Positions 25,612-33,595 of a DNA stretch of 64,000 nucleotides are shown here, one piece after another. A model generated the notes under the pieces. It did not search any database. It worked only from the letters and a program-made list of their open reading frames with translations, and had not been told where the DNA came from. A program made the translations under genes and the position numbers. The stretch covers positions 124,001 through 188,000 of the forward strand of contig DATBGZ010000038.1 in assembly GCA_036557785.1 (NCBI GenBank), read 5' to 3'. Position 1 is the stretch's first letter. Each line of letters opens with the position of its first letter. Source of the stretch: DATBGZ01 sp036557785 (lineage in GTDB: Bacteria; Actinomycetota; Actinomycetes; Mycobacteriales; Micromonosporaceae).

Positions 25612-27693
25612 TCAGGTGGTCACGGTCGAGAATGTCAGTGTGCCGTCCGCGAGGCCGGCGAGCGTGGTGTCGCACAGCGCGTCGAGCGTGTCCAGCTCCT
25701 GACGGGCTCTGCGTCGGCGGACTTCTGCGCGTTCGAGCAGGTCGTCGAGTGCCGCCATCTCGTCATCGCCAAGCCTGGGCAGGTGGAGCTGGTCGAGCCG
25801 AATGCCGCGCGGGGGCCGGCCGGCATGGTGTGAGCGCGACGCCGACTCCACGAGAGCGGCTAGCACGCGTGGGGTCATCGCGCCGCTATCCGAGCTGAGC
25901 CGGAGAACGGTCGCGGGGAACTCCACGACCGAGAAGCCGCGCTCGTCGACGAGGGCCGTGGGCTGCGGTGACAGGGCCACCACCACGTCGCCCGGCTCGG
26001 TGAGCGTGGCCCTGGGGTATCGCTCCGCGAGTTTAGCTCGATCAATGCACCGCTCGGATGGTGGCGCACCGGCGGTCGCTCGTTGGCCGATATGAGCCGC
26101 GAGGACTTCGGGCGCGCCGATGACCCGGTGGTGTCCGGCCGGTGTGATGTGGTCGGGCTTCAGCCGGGCACCGCCGACGCGGACCAGCGACCCGTTGAGC
26201 ACCATGGTCCCGATCGTGACGGTGCGGCGGATGTCCAGGTCCCGTGCGATGACGCCCGATCGCAGCGGTGAAGCCGGGGCGTGTTCGACGGCGCCGGCGA
26301 GCTCCGCCTCAAGATGCAGCACCATCGCGACCCGCTCCGGCCCGAGCCGTACGGCCTCGGTCGCCTCGGGGCGGCGAGGCTGCCTCAGGCCGGCGTGCCC
26401 GTCGAGAATGTCGCCGATAGTGACTGGGTGTGCTATCGACCGTCGGTGTGCGAGCGGGTGGTAACCCTCCCGCCGCCAGGTGGTGATGTCCTCGACGAGC
26501 TGATCGACCACGGTCGGGGTGAGGGCGCCGGCGGAGGCGTCCGCCAGCATCACACGGCCCTTCGCGTGACCGGACTCGTCGTGCCGCATCACCCACAGCG
26601 CCGTTCGGTATCCCGGACGGAATGGAACGACTCCAGCCGGCAGCGTGATAACCGCCTCGACCGCGGATGAGCGCAGAAGCCGAGCGCGTATCCCGGCCGG
26701 GGTTGGGCCGAGCTGGTCGGCGAGAAGGTCGGCAGAGGTCAGCATCACCGCGCACTGTCCACTCTGGAGGCGTTGAGCGAGGTCACCGAGCACCATGAGG
26801 TCGGCTGCGGGGAGGCGGCGATGGCCGACCTGGTACCGGGCGCGCGCCAGCAGGATGTCCCACTCGCCGCCACGGACCCGGGTGGCGCCATCGGTGACGA
26901 CGTCCTGCTCGTCCTGGGGGACTCCCCAGACCGCCAGCCTCCTTCGGAGCAACCGTGTCGAGTAGTCGTCGGCGGTGCTTGCGGTGATGAGTGGAGCTCC
27001 CTCTTCCCCAACCTCCTCGAGGACGGCCGCGAGGAGATCCCCGGCGTCGGCCCACGGGTCGACCACACGCACCATTCCCCGCCACTGTGCGACGCCCCGG
27101 GCCCCGGTGAGCTTGGCGATCAACCTGCGCACCTGCGGCGCGAGGGAGTCCCGGGCCAGCACCGCGGCGCCGATGCGGTTGCGCTCGTCGAGAAGGCGCT
27201 CGAATGCCGCCTTGCAGCCCCACGCCGCCTCGATGAGGTTGTCCATCGCCTCCGGCAGCCCGTCAGCCTCGTCCGGGAGATCCCTGATCTCCCGGAGCAG
27301 CATGTCATCGTTCGGGTCCACCAGCTCTGCACGACCAGCAAGCTTCGCGGGTCCAATGAGCGGCTCGTCGTCCATCATCCGTAGGCAGATGAGCGCGGTC
27401 GCGTAGTTGACCAGGTCCTTCGGCGCCATCGTCGTGGCCAGGTGAGCGAGCGTGAACTGATGCAGATCCGCCTGGACATCAGTGTTCCGCTTCCGCTTTG
27501 CGTGCTCCGCTCGGCCCGTGGCGACGAGCCACTCCGCGATCTCGCGGCCGTCGAAGAGCGGCCGGTTCGCGTCCCCGCCGGCTGCCTTGGGGAACGTGTC
27601 GCTATGCCGCCGGCGCCACACTGACACGACTGCGCGCTGCACGCCGGCCAGGTCGGCGATCTCCGACATCGAGATCAGTCCGTTCTGTCCCAT
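25612..27693 (-). CDS. HTH protein fused to a catalytically degenerate N6-methylase-like domain
   Basis: 693 aa, ATG start with GGGAG about 9 nt upstream. Residues 8-60 are a MerR/excisionase-like helix-turn-helix ('MSEIADLAGVQRAVVSVWRRRH'). Residues about 75-450 follow HsdM-type architecture: helical 'FTLAHLATTMAPKDLVNYATALICLRMM', a motif I remnant 'VDPWADAGDLLAAVL' (211-225), and a motif IV position 'WDILLARARYQ' (278-288) where NPPF/Y should be. Loss of NPP(F/Y) predicts no methylation. The C-terminal helix pair ('LDDLLERAEVRRRRARQELDTL') resembles the conserved helices of HsdS. It may be a regulator or accessory specificity factor of the downstream hsdM-hsdS-hsdR, with which it is co-directional and nearly contiguous. 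Confidence 0.75.
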   Translation of the reverse strand: MGQNGLISMSEIADLAGVQRAVVSVWRRRHSDTFPKAAGGDANRPLFDGREIAEWLVATGRAEHAKRKRNTDVQADLHQFTLAHLATTMAPKDLVNYATALICLRMMDDEPLIGPAKLAGRAELVDPNDDMLLREIRDLPDEADGLPEAMDNLIEAAWGCKAAFERLLDERNRIGAAVLARDSLAPQVRRLIAKLTGARGVAQWRGMVRVVDPWADAGDLLAAVLEEVGEEGAPLITASTADDYSTRLLRRRLAVWGVPQDEQDVVTDGATRVRGGEWDILLARARYQVGHRRLPAADLMVLGDLAQRLQSGQCAVMLTSADLLADQLGPTPAGIRARLLRSSAVEAVITLPAGVVPFRPGYRTALWVMRHDESGHAKGRVMLADASAGALTPTVVDQLVEDITTWRREGYHPLAHRRSIAHPVTIGDILDGHAGLRQPRRPEATEAVRLGPERVAMVLHLEAELAGAVEHAPASPLRSGVIARDLDIRRTVTIGTMVLNGSLVRVGGARLKPDHITPAGHHRVIGAPEVLAAHIGQRATAGAPPSERCIDRAKLAERYPRATLTEPGDVVVALSPQPTALVDERGFSVVEFPATVLRLSSDSGAMTPRVLAALVESASRSHHAGRPPRGIRLDQLHLPRLGDDEMAALDDLLERAEVRRRRARQELDTLDALCDTTLAGLADGTLTFSTVTT

Positions 27694-27717
27694 GTGTACG
27701 CACTCCCGGCCTAGAAG

Positions 27718-27740
27718 CTAACTCTGGTCACCCAGGTTAG
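27718..27740. promoter_or_regulatory. Imperfect inverted repeat upstream of the type I operon
   Basis: The 23-bp segment has arms CTAAC...GGT and ACC...GTTAG around a single central base; 8 of 11 arm positions pair. It begins 25 bp upstream of the ATG of the HTH-methylase-like gene, where an operator or promoter-overlapping site would lie. The natural candidate binder is the HTH domain encoded by that gene (inference). Confidence 0.5.
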
Positions 27741-27771
27741 GGCCCAGCTGAGTCACGGTCAAATTCCGAAC

Positions 27772-27793
27772 GCTGATAACCCGGGTTATCAGC
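27772..27793. promoter_or_regulatory. Perfect 22-bp palindrome in the divergent intergenic region
   Basis: GCTGATAACC followed by CGGGTTATCAGC is a perfect 22-bp dyad. It lies between the type I operon (minus, starting 27693) and the PASTA lipoprotein gene (plus, starting 27874). It is AT-richer than its flanks, and no coding explanation exists. Position and symmetry fit a dimeric repressor site serving one or both divergent promoters; a transcribed hairpin is the alternative. Confidence 0.6.
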
Positions 27794-27873
27794 AGAAGAG
27801 TTGCTCGCGATCGCGTGATCTTGCTGAAGTAGTCGGCGTCCGCCCATTCATCGACGCGCCTCGGGAGGCATTC

Positions 27874-28284
27874 ATGCGCAGGAGAGTCGTGATCAGCGGC
27901 CTGGCCGTTCTCACCGCGTTCGCTATCGCGTGCGGTGTTGGCACGTCGAAGAAGCCGGTGGACATTCCCGCGACGAAGCCCACCATCGAGATGACAGATA
28001 TTCCCGCTGGGACGCAGACGACGATCGGCGCCGCGACTACCGCGCCCGCGAAGACCACGTCCGACCTTCTGACGGTTCCCAAAGATCTCGTGGGTATGAA
28101 CGCGCAGCTCGCCTACGAGGAGCTCGAGCGCATCGGATTCACCAGCATCGACTTCGCGTCGGCCGACAAGGACGACACGATCGTGCTCTATCCGCCGAAC
28201 TGGCATGTGGTCAAGGTCGAGCCTCGCGCGGGCACCAAGCTCTCGCCGGACGACACGATCATCCTCACCTGCTCCAAGCAGTAG
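27874..28284 (+). CDS. PASTA-domain lipoprotein
   Basis: 136 aa; ATG preceded by GGAGG. The signal sequence 'VVISGLAVLTAFAIAC' ends in a lipobox-like AIAC with Cys20. A Thr/Ala/Pro-rich linker (about 30-65) leads to one PASTA domain (about 68-136): 'VPKDLVGMNAQLAYEELERIGF', 'VVKVEPRAGTKLSPDDTIIL'. PASTA modules bind muropeptides or beta-lactams in kinases and PBPs; lone PASTA lipoproteins are common in actinobacteria. It is followed by a second lipoprotein with a near-identical signal peptide 40 bp on. Confidence 0.85.
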   Translation: MRRRVVISGLAVLTAFAIACGVGTSKKPVDIPATKPTIEMTDIPAGTQTTIGAATTAPAKTTSDLLTVPKDLVGMNAQLAYEELERIGFTSIDFASADKDDTIVLYPPNWHVVKVEPRAGTKLSPDDTIILTCSKQ

Positions 28285-28324
28285 CGAGCCGCGTCAATCT
28301 AATCCAACTTCCCCGGAGGAACAC

Positions 28325-29041
28325 ATGCGCAAGAAGTACGCAGTCATCGGGCTCGCTGTGCTTGCCGCGTTCGGGATCGCGTGCGGCGCCGGATCGACGA
28401 AGTCGCCCTCCCCAGGATCGAGTGCGCAGCCCAGCGAAGGGGCCGGCCAAAGCATCGACATCCCGGCCGCGACGGCTGCCGCGACGAGCCAGACCACGCA
28501 GCCGCCGTCCCTGCCCGCAGACCAGGTGTTCCAGGGCAGGGGTGACAAGGTCGTGAAACTCAAGCTCGACACCGACTATGTCCACATCGCGAAGATCACG
28601 CATTCGGGCTCGAGCAACTTCGCGGTCTGGTCGTTGGACGCCGACGGGTCGAACCTCGACCTGCTGGTCAACGAGATCGGTAGCTACACCGGTGTGCGCC
28701 CTATCGACATTCGCGACACCCCGGCGGCATTGAAGATCGAGGCCGACGGCTCCTGGAAGATCACCATTCAGGTCGCGCAGAAGGCTCCGCGCTGGACCGG
28801 CAACAAGTCCGGCACCGGATCGGCGGTACTGCTGGTGGATCCGGCGGCGGCGAGCGGGATGACGACCATCAAGATCACCCACACCGGCAGCAGCAACTTC
28901 GCCGTGTGGGTGTACGGCGCGAACGACGCAGACCTGCTGGTCAACGAGATCGGTCACTACTCGGGCGAGACGATCCTGCCCTCATGGGCGGTGCTCCTTG
29001 AGATCGAGGCCGACGGCAAGTGGACCGTCACCAAGACGTGA
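28325..29041 (+). CDS. Lipoprotein with internally duplicated beta domain
   Basis: About 238 aa; ATG with a strong GGAGGA 5 nt upstream. The signal peptide 'KYAVIGLAVLAAFGIAC' ends at lipobox Cys20 and is nearly the same as that of the preceding lipoprotein, indicating duplication of the 5' end. After a Ser/Pro/Thr-rich linker (about 22-65) two copies of one unit follow: 'ITHSGSSNFAVW...LLVNEIGSYTG' (about 95-160) and 'ITHTGSSNFAVW...LLVNEIGHYSG' (about 180-238), each ending in 'IEADG.W..T'. No family name is known to me. It is probably a surface ligand-binding or structural protein. A strong hairpin follows the stop. Confidence 0.75.
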   Translation: MRKKYAVIGLAVLAAFGIACGAGSTKSPSPGSSAQPSEGAGQSIDIPAATAAATSQTTQPPSLPADQVFQGRGDKVVKLKLDTDYVHIAKITHSGSSNFAVWSLDADGSNLDLLVNEIGSYTGVRPIDIRDTPAALKIEADGSWKITIQVAQKAPRWTGNKSGTGSAVLLVDPAAASGMTTIKITHTGSSNFAVWVYGANDADLLVNEIGHYSGETILPSWAVLLEIEADGKWTVTKT

Positions 29042-29075
29042 ACCGCGGGTTGGGATGACGCTCATCCCCTCAGAC

Positions 29076-29113
29076 GGCGTGGGGCGGGCCTGTGCGGCGG
29101 CCCGCCTCACGCC
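29076..29113 (+). terminator. Strong hairpin after the lipoprotein pair
   Basis: Arms 29076-29090 and 29099-29113 form a 15-bp GC-rich stem (one G-U pair) with an 8-nt loop, 35 bp after the second lipoprotein stop. No U-tract follows, as is usual for actinobacterial terminators. Confidence 0.65.
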
Positions 29114-29175
29114 CCAAGGCTCAGTTGCCACGCTGACGGAGAATTGTTGGTCAGGCCATGCGGGAGGGGAAAGCC

Positions 29176-30510
29176 ATGCACGTCACCGCGCATCTGGATG
29201 TCGATGTGATCGCCGTGGAGACCGAGGATGAGGTCTCCGTACTGGTCGAGCTCACCGCACAGACGGCGGCGCCAGTGGGCGACCCGCCGCAGCGTCCTAC
29301 CCGGACACTGCAGGTCGTGCTCGACCGCAGTGGCTCGATGTCCGGTCGCATCGAGGAGGCCGTGAGGGCGCTGGTTGCCCTGGTCGACCGGCTCGAGCCG
29401 GCGGACAACTTCGGCGTGGTCTCCTTCGACAACGTCAGTGAGCTCACGGTGCCAGCAGGGCCGCTGACGAACAAGCCGGCCGTGAAGGAGGCGCTCGCGA
29501 CCCTGCACGGGCGCAACAGCACGAACCTCTCGGACGGATACCTGCGCGGCCTGCAGGAGGCGACCCGGGTCGCCGGACCGGCCGGCGCCACGCTGCTGCT
29601 GGTCAGCGACGGACACGCCAACGAGGGAGTCACCGACCCCGATGCGTTGGGCACCGTCTCCGCCGACGCGTACCGCAAGGGGATCGTCTCCTCGACCCTG
29701 GGCTGGGGCGAGGGCTACGACGAACGCCTGCTCTCGGCGATCGCCCGCGCTGGCAACGGAAACGAAGGCTTCGCGGCCGACGCGGACGCCGCGGTGGCGC
29801 TGCTCGCGGGCGAGGTCGAGGGGCTGCTCACCCAGACCGCCCAGGCGGCATCCCTGACCGTACGGCCAGCACCGCCGGTGACCGCCGTACGGGTCGTGAA
29901 CGACCTGCCCACCACGGCCACGGCCGACGGCGCCATCATCGCCGAGCTCGGCAGCTTCTACAGTGGAGAGACACGCAAGGTCGTGGTGACGTTCGCGGTC
30001 CCCTCGGTCGCCTCGCTCGGGCTGGCGCGCATCGCCACCCTGGAACTGACCTATGTGGAGCTTCCCGCGCTCACCCAGCACACGGTCAACGTGCCGTTGC
30101 ACGTCAACGTCGTACCGGGCGACCAGGCCGCGGGCCGGGTGCCCGACCCCGTGGTCCGCACCGAGATGGTGTACCAGCGGGTGCAGCAGGCCAAGCGCAC
30201 CGCGTCGCGGCATCTCAGCGCCGGCGAACCCGACGAGGCGCTCGCCGCGCTCGACGAGGCGCAGCGGCTCGTACGCTCGCAGCTCGAGGCCCCGGGCGTG
30301 CCCCCGCAGCTCGTGGCCGATCTGCGGCAGGAGGCGGCGGAACTGCGCAGTCTCAACGAGAGCACCGTGCAGGGCCAGTGGTCGGCCTCCGCCAAATCCA
30401 TGTCCTCGAGTTCGACGTACAAGTCCCGCCAACGGGGTCGCGCCGCCTACGGCTCCGCCAACGTCACCCCACCCGAGCCCGACGACGACGACAACGACGA
30501 CACCGCCTGA
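29176..30510 (+). CDS. von Willebrand factor A (VWA) domain protein
   Basis: About 444 aa from the ATG at 29176, chosen for its GGGAGGGG ribosome-binding site; an ATG 18 nt upstream is in frame but less well placed. The VWA domain starts with the MIDAS motif 'QVVLDRSGSMSGRIEEAV' (about residues 43-60). It continues with 'FGVVSFDNVSELTVPAG', 'GRNSTNLSDGYLRGL' (second MIDAS Thr/Asp) and 'GATLLLVSDGHANEG'. A beta-sandwich region (about 220-310) and a helical stretch (about 320-400) follow, then a Ser-rich and an acidic tail (Asp-rich, about 435-444). There is no signal peptide, so it is likely cytosolic. VWA proteins of this type bind partners through Mg2+; the partner is unknown. Confidence 0.85.
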   Translation: MHVTAHLDVDVIAVETEDEVSVLVELTAQTAAPVGDPPQRPTRTLQVVLDRSGSMSGRIEEAVRALVALVDRLEPADNFGVVSFDNVSELTVPAGPLTNKPAVKEALATLHGRNSTNLSDGYLRGLQEATRVAGPAGATLLLVSDGHANEGVTDPDALGTVSADAYRKGIVSSTLGWGEGYDERLLSAIARAGNGNEGFAADADAAVALLAGEVEGLLTQTAQAASLTVRPAPPVTAVRVVNDLPTTATADGAIIAELGSFYSGETRKVVVTFAVPSVASLGLARIATLELTYVELPALTQHTVNVPLHVNVVPGDQAAGRVPDPVVRTEMVYQRVQQAKRTASRHLSAGEPDEALAALDEAQRLVRSQLEAPGVPPQLVADLRQEAAELRSLNESTVQGQWSASAKSMSSSSTYKSRQRGRAAYGSANVTPPEPDDDDNDDTA

Positions 30511-30516
30511 GCCCGG

Positions 30517-30574
30517 TGATCGAGGGCGAACCCGGGTGAGCGGATCTTCAGCCGCACGGTTTCGCCCTCGATCA
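30517..30574. repeat. Hairpin element 1, downstream of the AbiEi-like gene
   Basis: Arms 30517-30530 (TGATCGAGGGCGAA) and 30561-30574 form a perfect 14-bp stem with a 30-nt loop. The 3' arm includes the stop codon of the minus-strand AbiEi-like gene. The same arm sequence recurs in hairpin element 2 at 31577-31638. It may act as a bidirectional terminator between the converging VWA and AbiEi-like genes. Confidence 0.7.
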
Positions 30575-31489
30575 ACGCCGGGAAGGGGGCGATGGGCGGT
30601 CGGCGAGCGCGATGCGGAGATCGCGTACGATCTTTTCTGGGCGCTGGTAGAGGTCGATGTCGGTGAAGTAGCGCATCCGCCACCCGCGCTCGTCGAGCCA
30701 GTTATGGCGTTCTCTGTCCTGGCGGACCCGCAGCGCGTGTGAGGCACCGTCGTACTCGGCGGCGACACGGCGATGCACATCCGCGAGGTCGAGCACGTAC
30801 TTCTTGACCCCACGGTGCCGGATCTCCACCTGGGGCACGAAGCTGACCAGCCCCGCGTCGTGAATGATGAGGCGCAACTGACTCTCCTGCGTGCACTGCG
30901 AGAGGCCGTCTGCCCTCGCGACAAGGCTCTTCGCCCGCACGTAGCCGGGCAGCCCGCGATGGCGGGCGACCTCGGCGGCAAGCGTCGTGGCGGTGCAGGT
31001 GCGGGAGAAGAGCGCCGCATCGAGCGTGGCGAGCGCGAGGTCGCGGGGGACGGTACGGGCGAGGTCGATCGCGGTGCGCGCCGCCGAGGTGCATGCGACG
31101 CCGCGGCGTACGACCGGCGTCACCGGCAGCGCGGCGCGGTGCACCCGGATGGTGGGCTGTTGCGGGAACGGCTCGTCAGGCGCCACCACGACGTGCACGC
31201 GATCGTCCTCGACGACACCGAAGCCCAGCAGCGCTGCAGCGCTGTGGAATCCGACCACGGTTCGGGGCGAGCAGACTGCCTGCGCGGCGTGGATCCGGTC
31301 CAGCAGATCCGGTTCGGCGACGCCCGAGAGGTAGACCCCGCGGTGCATCCGAGTCAGCCCGCCGTGGTCGGCCCGCCACTCGGCCGCCTCTGGCGTGACG
31401 CCGGCGCGCGCCATCGCGGCCGAGGTGAGCACCGTTGCCCGACCTGCCAACGTCCCCGGAAAGTCCCGGGCCTCGCGGAAGAGATCCAC
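30572..31489 (-). CDS. AbiEi-antitoxin-like N-terminus with DUF559/Vsr-like C-terminal domain
   Basis: 305 aa. The N-terminal third matches the winged-helix AbiEi-type 'transcriptional regulator' seen in actinobacteria ('VLTSAAMARAGVTPEAAEWRA', 'GLTRMHRGVYLSG'), followed by 'GFHSAAALLGF' and 'RTAIDLAR'. The C-terminal ~100 residues carry a DUF559/PD-(D/E)XK-like pattern ('QLRLIIHDAGLVSFVPQVEI', 'YVLDLADVHRRVAAEYDGASH', 'WRMRYFTDIDLYQRPEKIV'). No AbiEii partner is adjacent, so a complete type IV toxin-antitoxin pair is absent. The gene is bracketed by two related hairpins. Confidence 0.75.
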   Translation of the reverse strand: MDLFREARDFPGTLAGRATVLTSAAMARAGVTPEAAEWRADHGGLTRMHRGVYLSGVAEPDLLDRIHAAQAVCSPRTVVGFHSAAALLGFGVVEDDRVHVVVAPDEPFPQQPTIRVHRAALPVTPVVRRGVACTSAARTAIDLARTVPRDLALATLDAALFSRTCTATTLAAEVARHRGLPGYVRAKSLVARADGLSQCTQESQLRLIIHDAGLVSFVPQVEIRHRGVKKYVLDLADVHRRVAAEYDGASHALRVRQDRERHNWLDERGWRMRYFTDIDLYQRPEKIVRDLRIALADRPSPPSRR

Positions 31490-31576
31490 GGCCGGCAGCG
31501 TGCCGTGCCTCTGCGTCGCCCGCCACCGCCATATCGCGACCTGTGGACAAACCCTGTGGACAACGCGCCCACCCCT

Positions 31577-31638
31577 GGTGATTGAGGGCGGAACCGTACG
31601 GTTGAAGATCGACTCGCACGGTTTCGCCCTCGATCACC
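31577..31638. repeat. Hairpin element 2, upstream of the AbiEi-like gene
   Basis: Arms 31577-31597 and 31618-31638 form a 21-bp stem with two G-U pairs and a 20-nt loop. The arm sequence (GGTGATyGAGGGCG...) is shared with hairpin element 1 about 1 kb away, on the other side of the AbiEi-like gene. It lies in the intergenic gap before the ABC transporter genes. Confidence 0.75.
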
Positions 31639-31720
31639 GAAGGAGCGGCGCGGGCCGGGGAAGGCGCCGTGTCGGGGGCGTATCAGCGTGGTGTCAGGGT
31701 GGCCAGGCAGGATCGGGCGC

Positions 31721-32689
31721 ATGGCAGATCTGGCGATCGAGGCGGAGGGCCTCGTCAAGAGCTTCGGCACGACGCGGGCGTTGCGGGGCGTCGACCTCGC
31801 CGTGCCGCGCGGAACCGTGCTCGGCGTGCTCGGGCCCAACGGCGCGGGCAAGACCACGGCCGTACGGATCCTCTCCACCCTGCTCACGCCCGACGCCGGG
31901 CGTGCGGTCGTGGGCGGGCAGGACGTGCTCAAGCACCCGGACCGGGTGCGGCGGATCATCGGGCTGACCGGACAGTACGCCTCGGTCGACGAGGATCTCA
32001 CCGGCCGGCAGAACCTCGTGCTCTTCGGCCGGCTGCTCGACCTGGGCCGGGATGCGGCGCGGGCCCGGGCCGCGGAGCTGCTGGAGTGGTTCGACCTCGC
32101 CGAGGCGGCCGACCGGGTCGCGAAGACGTACTCGGGCGGCATGCGGCGACGCCTGGACCTCGCGGCGAGCCTGATCGGGCACCCGGAGGTGGTCTTCCTG
32201 GACGAGCCGACCACCGGGCTGGACCCGAGCAAGCGCACGGCGATGTGGGACGTGGTCCGATCGCTGGTGGTCGGCGGCGCCACGGTTCTGCTCACGACCC
32301 AGTACCTGGAAGAGGCCGACGCGCTCGCCGACGAGATCACGGTCATCGATCACGGCAAGGTCATCGCGCATGACACCCCGGACGGGCTCAAGCGGATCGT
32401 CGGCGGCCAGACCCTCGAGGTGCGTCCCGCCAAGCCCGAGGACCTGTCGCGGGCGGCATCGATCCTGGCCGAGGTATCCACCGGCGCCAAGGCCGATGAG
32501 ATCCGCAACGGCGTGCTCGCCGTACCCGTGGCCAGTGACGAGGCGCTGACCATCGCCGTGGCGCGCCTGGCCGCCGACGGGATCGGCGTCACCGAGCTCT
32601 CCCTGCACCTGCCCAGCCTCGACGAGGTCTTCTTCTCCCTCACCGGCCACACGGCCGAGTCCGAATCGTCCGACAAGGAGCTGTCATGA
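31721..32689 (+). CDS. Daunorubicin-resistance (DrrA)-type ABC transporter ATP-binding protein
   Basis: About 322 aa from the ATG at 31721. Walker A 'GPNGAGKTTAV' (about 37-47), Q-loop 'IIGLTGQYASVDEDLTGRQNL', signature 'YSGGMRRRLDLA' and Walker B 'VVFLDEPTTGLDP' are all intact. The C-terminal extension ('LTIAVARLAADGIGVTELSLHLPSLDEVFFSLTG') is diagnostic of the DrrA subfamily. These proteins energise export of drugs or lipids. The stop overlaps the permease start by 4 nt (ATGA). Confidence 0.95.
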   Translation: MADLAIEAEGLVKSFGTTRALRGVDLAVPRGTVLGVLGPNGAGKTTAVRILSTLLTPDAGRAVVGGQDVLKHPDRVRRIIGLTGQYASVDEDLTGRQNLVLFGRLLDLGRDAARARAAELLEWFDLAEAADRVAKTYSGGMRRRLDLAASLIGHPEVVFLDEPTTGLDPSKRTAMWDVVRSLVVGGATVLLTTQYLEEADALADEITVIDHGKVIAHDTPDGLKRIVGGQTLEVRPAKPEDLSRAASILAEVSTGAKADEIRNGVLAVPVASDEALTIAVARLAADGIGVTELSLHLPSLDEVFFSLTGHTAESESSDKELS

Positions 32690-33486
32690 CCACGATCTCG
32701 GCGCCCGCACCCGCGTCCGCACCGCGGTCGTTCGCCCTGGCGCGGCACTCGGCATCGCTGGCCGTACGCAGCCTCATCAAGACGTGGCGCACTCCCGAGG
32801 CGCTCATCGACGTCACGATCCAGCCGGCGATCTTCCTGATCCTGTTCGTCTACATCTTCGGTGGCGCCGTCGCTGCATCCACCCACACCTATCTGCAGTT
32901 CCTGCTGCCCGGCATCCTCGGCCAGTCGATCACCACGGGAGCGGTCGCGATCGGGGTGAACCTCAACACCGACATCAGCAAGGGCGTCTTCGACCGCTTC
33001 CGGGCGTTCCCGATTCCGCGCCTGGCACCTCTGCTCGGCGCCGTGCTCGGGGACATCGTGCGGTACGCGGTCCTCACGGTGTCCACCTTGGCCGTGGGCT
33101 ACGCCATGGGGTTCCGCATCGAGACCGACCCGCTGCGCGCCACCGCCGGCTGCCTGCTCGCGATCCTCTTCGCGCTGTGCCTGAGCTGGCTGTCGGTGGT
33201 CATCGGTCTGCTGGTGCGGACCCCGGGCGCGGTACAGGGGATCCTGTTCCCGATCATGTTGCCGCTCGCCTTCGCCTCCAACGTCTTCGTCAACCCGGCC
33301 ACGCTCCCCGGCTGGATGCAGGCATTCGTGAAGGTGAACCCGTTGACGCATCTGGTCGGCGCGGTGCGTGGCCTGTTCCTCGGCGCTCCCCTGGAGAACC
33401 ACGTGTGGTGGACGCTGGCGTGGTGCGCGGCGTTCGTCGTGATCTTCATGCCGCTCGCCCTGCGCGCCTACCGCCGCAAGGTCTGA
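32686..33486 (+). CDS. ABC-2 type (DrrB-like) transporter permease
   Basis: 266 aa with six predicted membrane helices. It has typical DrrB features: N-terminal cytosolic 'LAVRSLIKTWRTPEALIDVTIQP', then 'YLQFLLPGILGQSITTGAVAIGV', 'KGVFDRFRAFPIPRLAPLLG', and the late 'LPGWMQAFVKVNPLTHLVGAVRGL' amphipathic segment. It forms the membrane half of an exporter with the preceding DrrA-type ATPase, to which it is translationally coupled. No biosynthetic gene cluster is visible nearby, so the exported substrate is unknown. Confidence 0.93.
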   Translation: MTTISAPAPASAPRSFALARHSASLAVRSLIKTWRTPEALIDVTIQPAIFLILFVYIFGGAVAASTHTYLQFLLPGILGQSITTGAVAIGVNLNTDISKGVFDRFRAFPIPRLAPLLGAVLGDIVRYAVLTVSTLAVGYAMGFRIETDPLRATAGCLLAILFALCLSWLSVVIGLLVRTPGAVQGILFPIMLPLAFASNVFVNPATLPGWMQAFVKVNPLTHLVGAVRGLFLGAPLENHVWWTLAWCAAFVVIFMPLALRAYRRKV

Positions 33487-33518
33487 CGCGACCCGCGAGA
33501 CCCCACCCGCGAGACCCC

Positions 33519-33593
33519 GCCCGCTCAGGGGCGACACGATACCGCCCGCTCAGGGGCGACACGATACCGCCCGTTCAGGGGCGACACGATACC
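33519..33593. repeat. Three 25-bp tandem repeats
   Basis: Units at 33519-33543, 33544-33568 and 33569-33593 start GCCCGCTCAGGGGCGACACG; only one base differs among the three (a C-to-T in the third). They lie 32 bp after the permease stop. Just upstream, 'cgagacccc(a/g)cccg' is itself repeated. The array is followed immediately by a large hairpin. Confidence 0.85.
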
Positions 33594-33595
33594 GC

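Noticed and set aside
29107..31020. 637-codon minus-strand frame over the VWA gene
   Set aside because: Only its 5' part overlaps AbiEi-like sequence in another frame; the rest is shadow.
30572..31489. Type IV AbiE toxin-antitoxin pair
   Set aside because: Only the AbiEi-like half is present; neither neighbour resembles the AbiEii nucleotidyltransferase.
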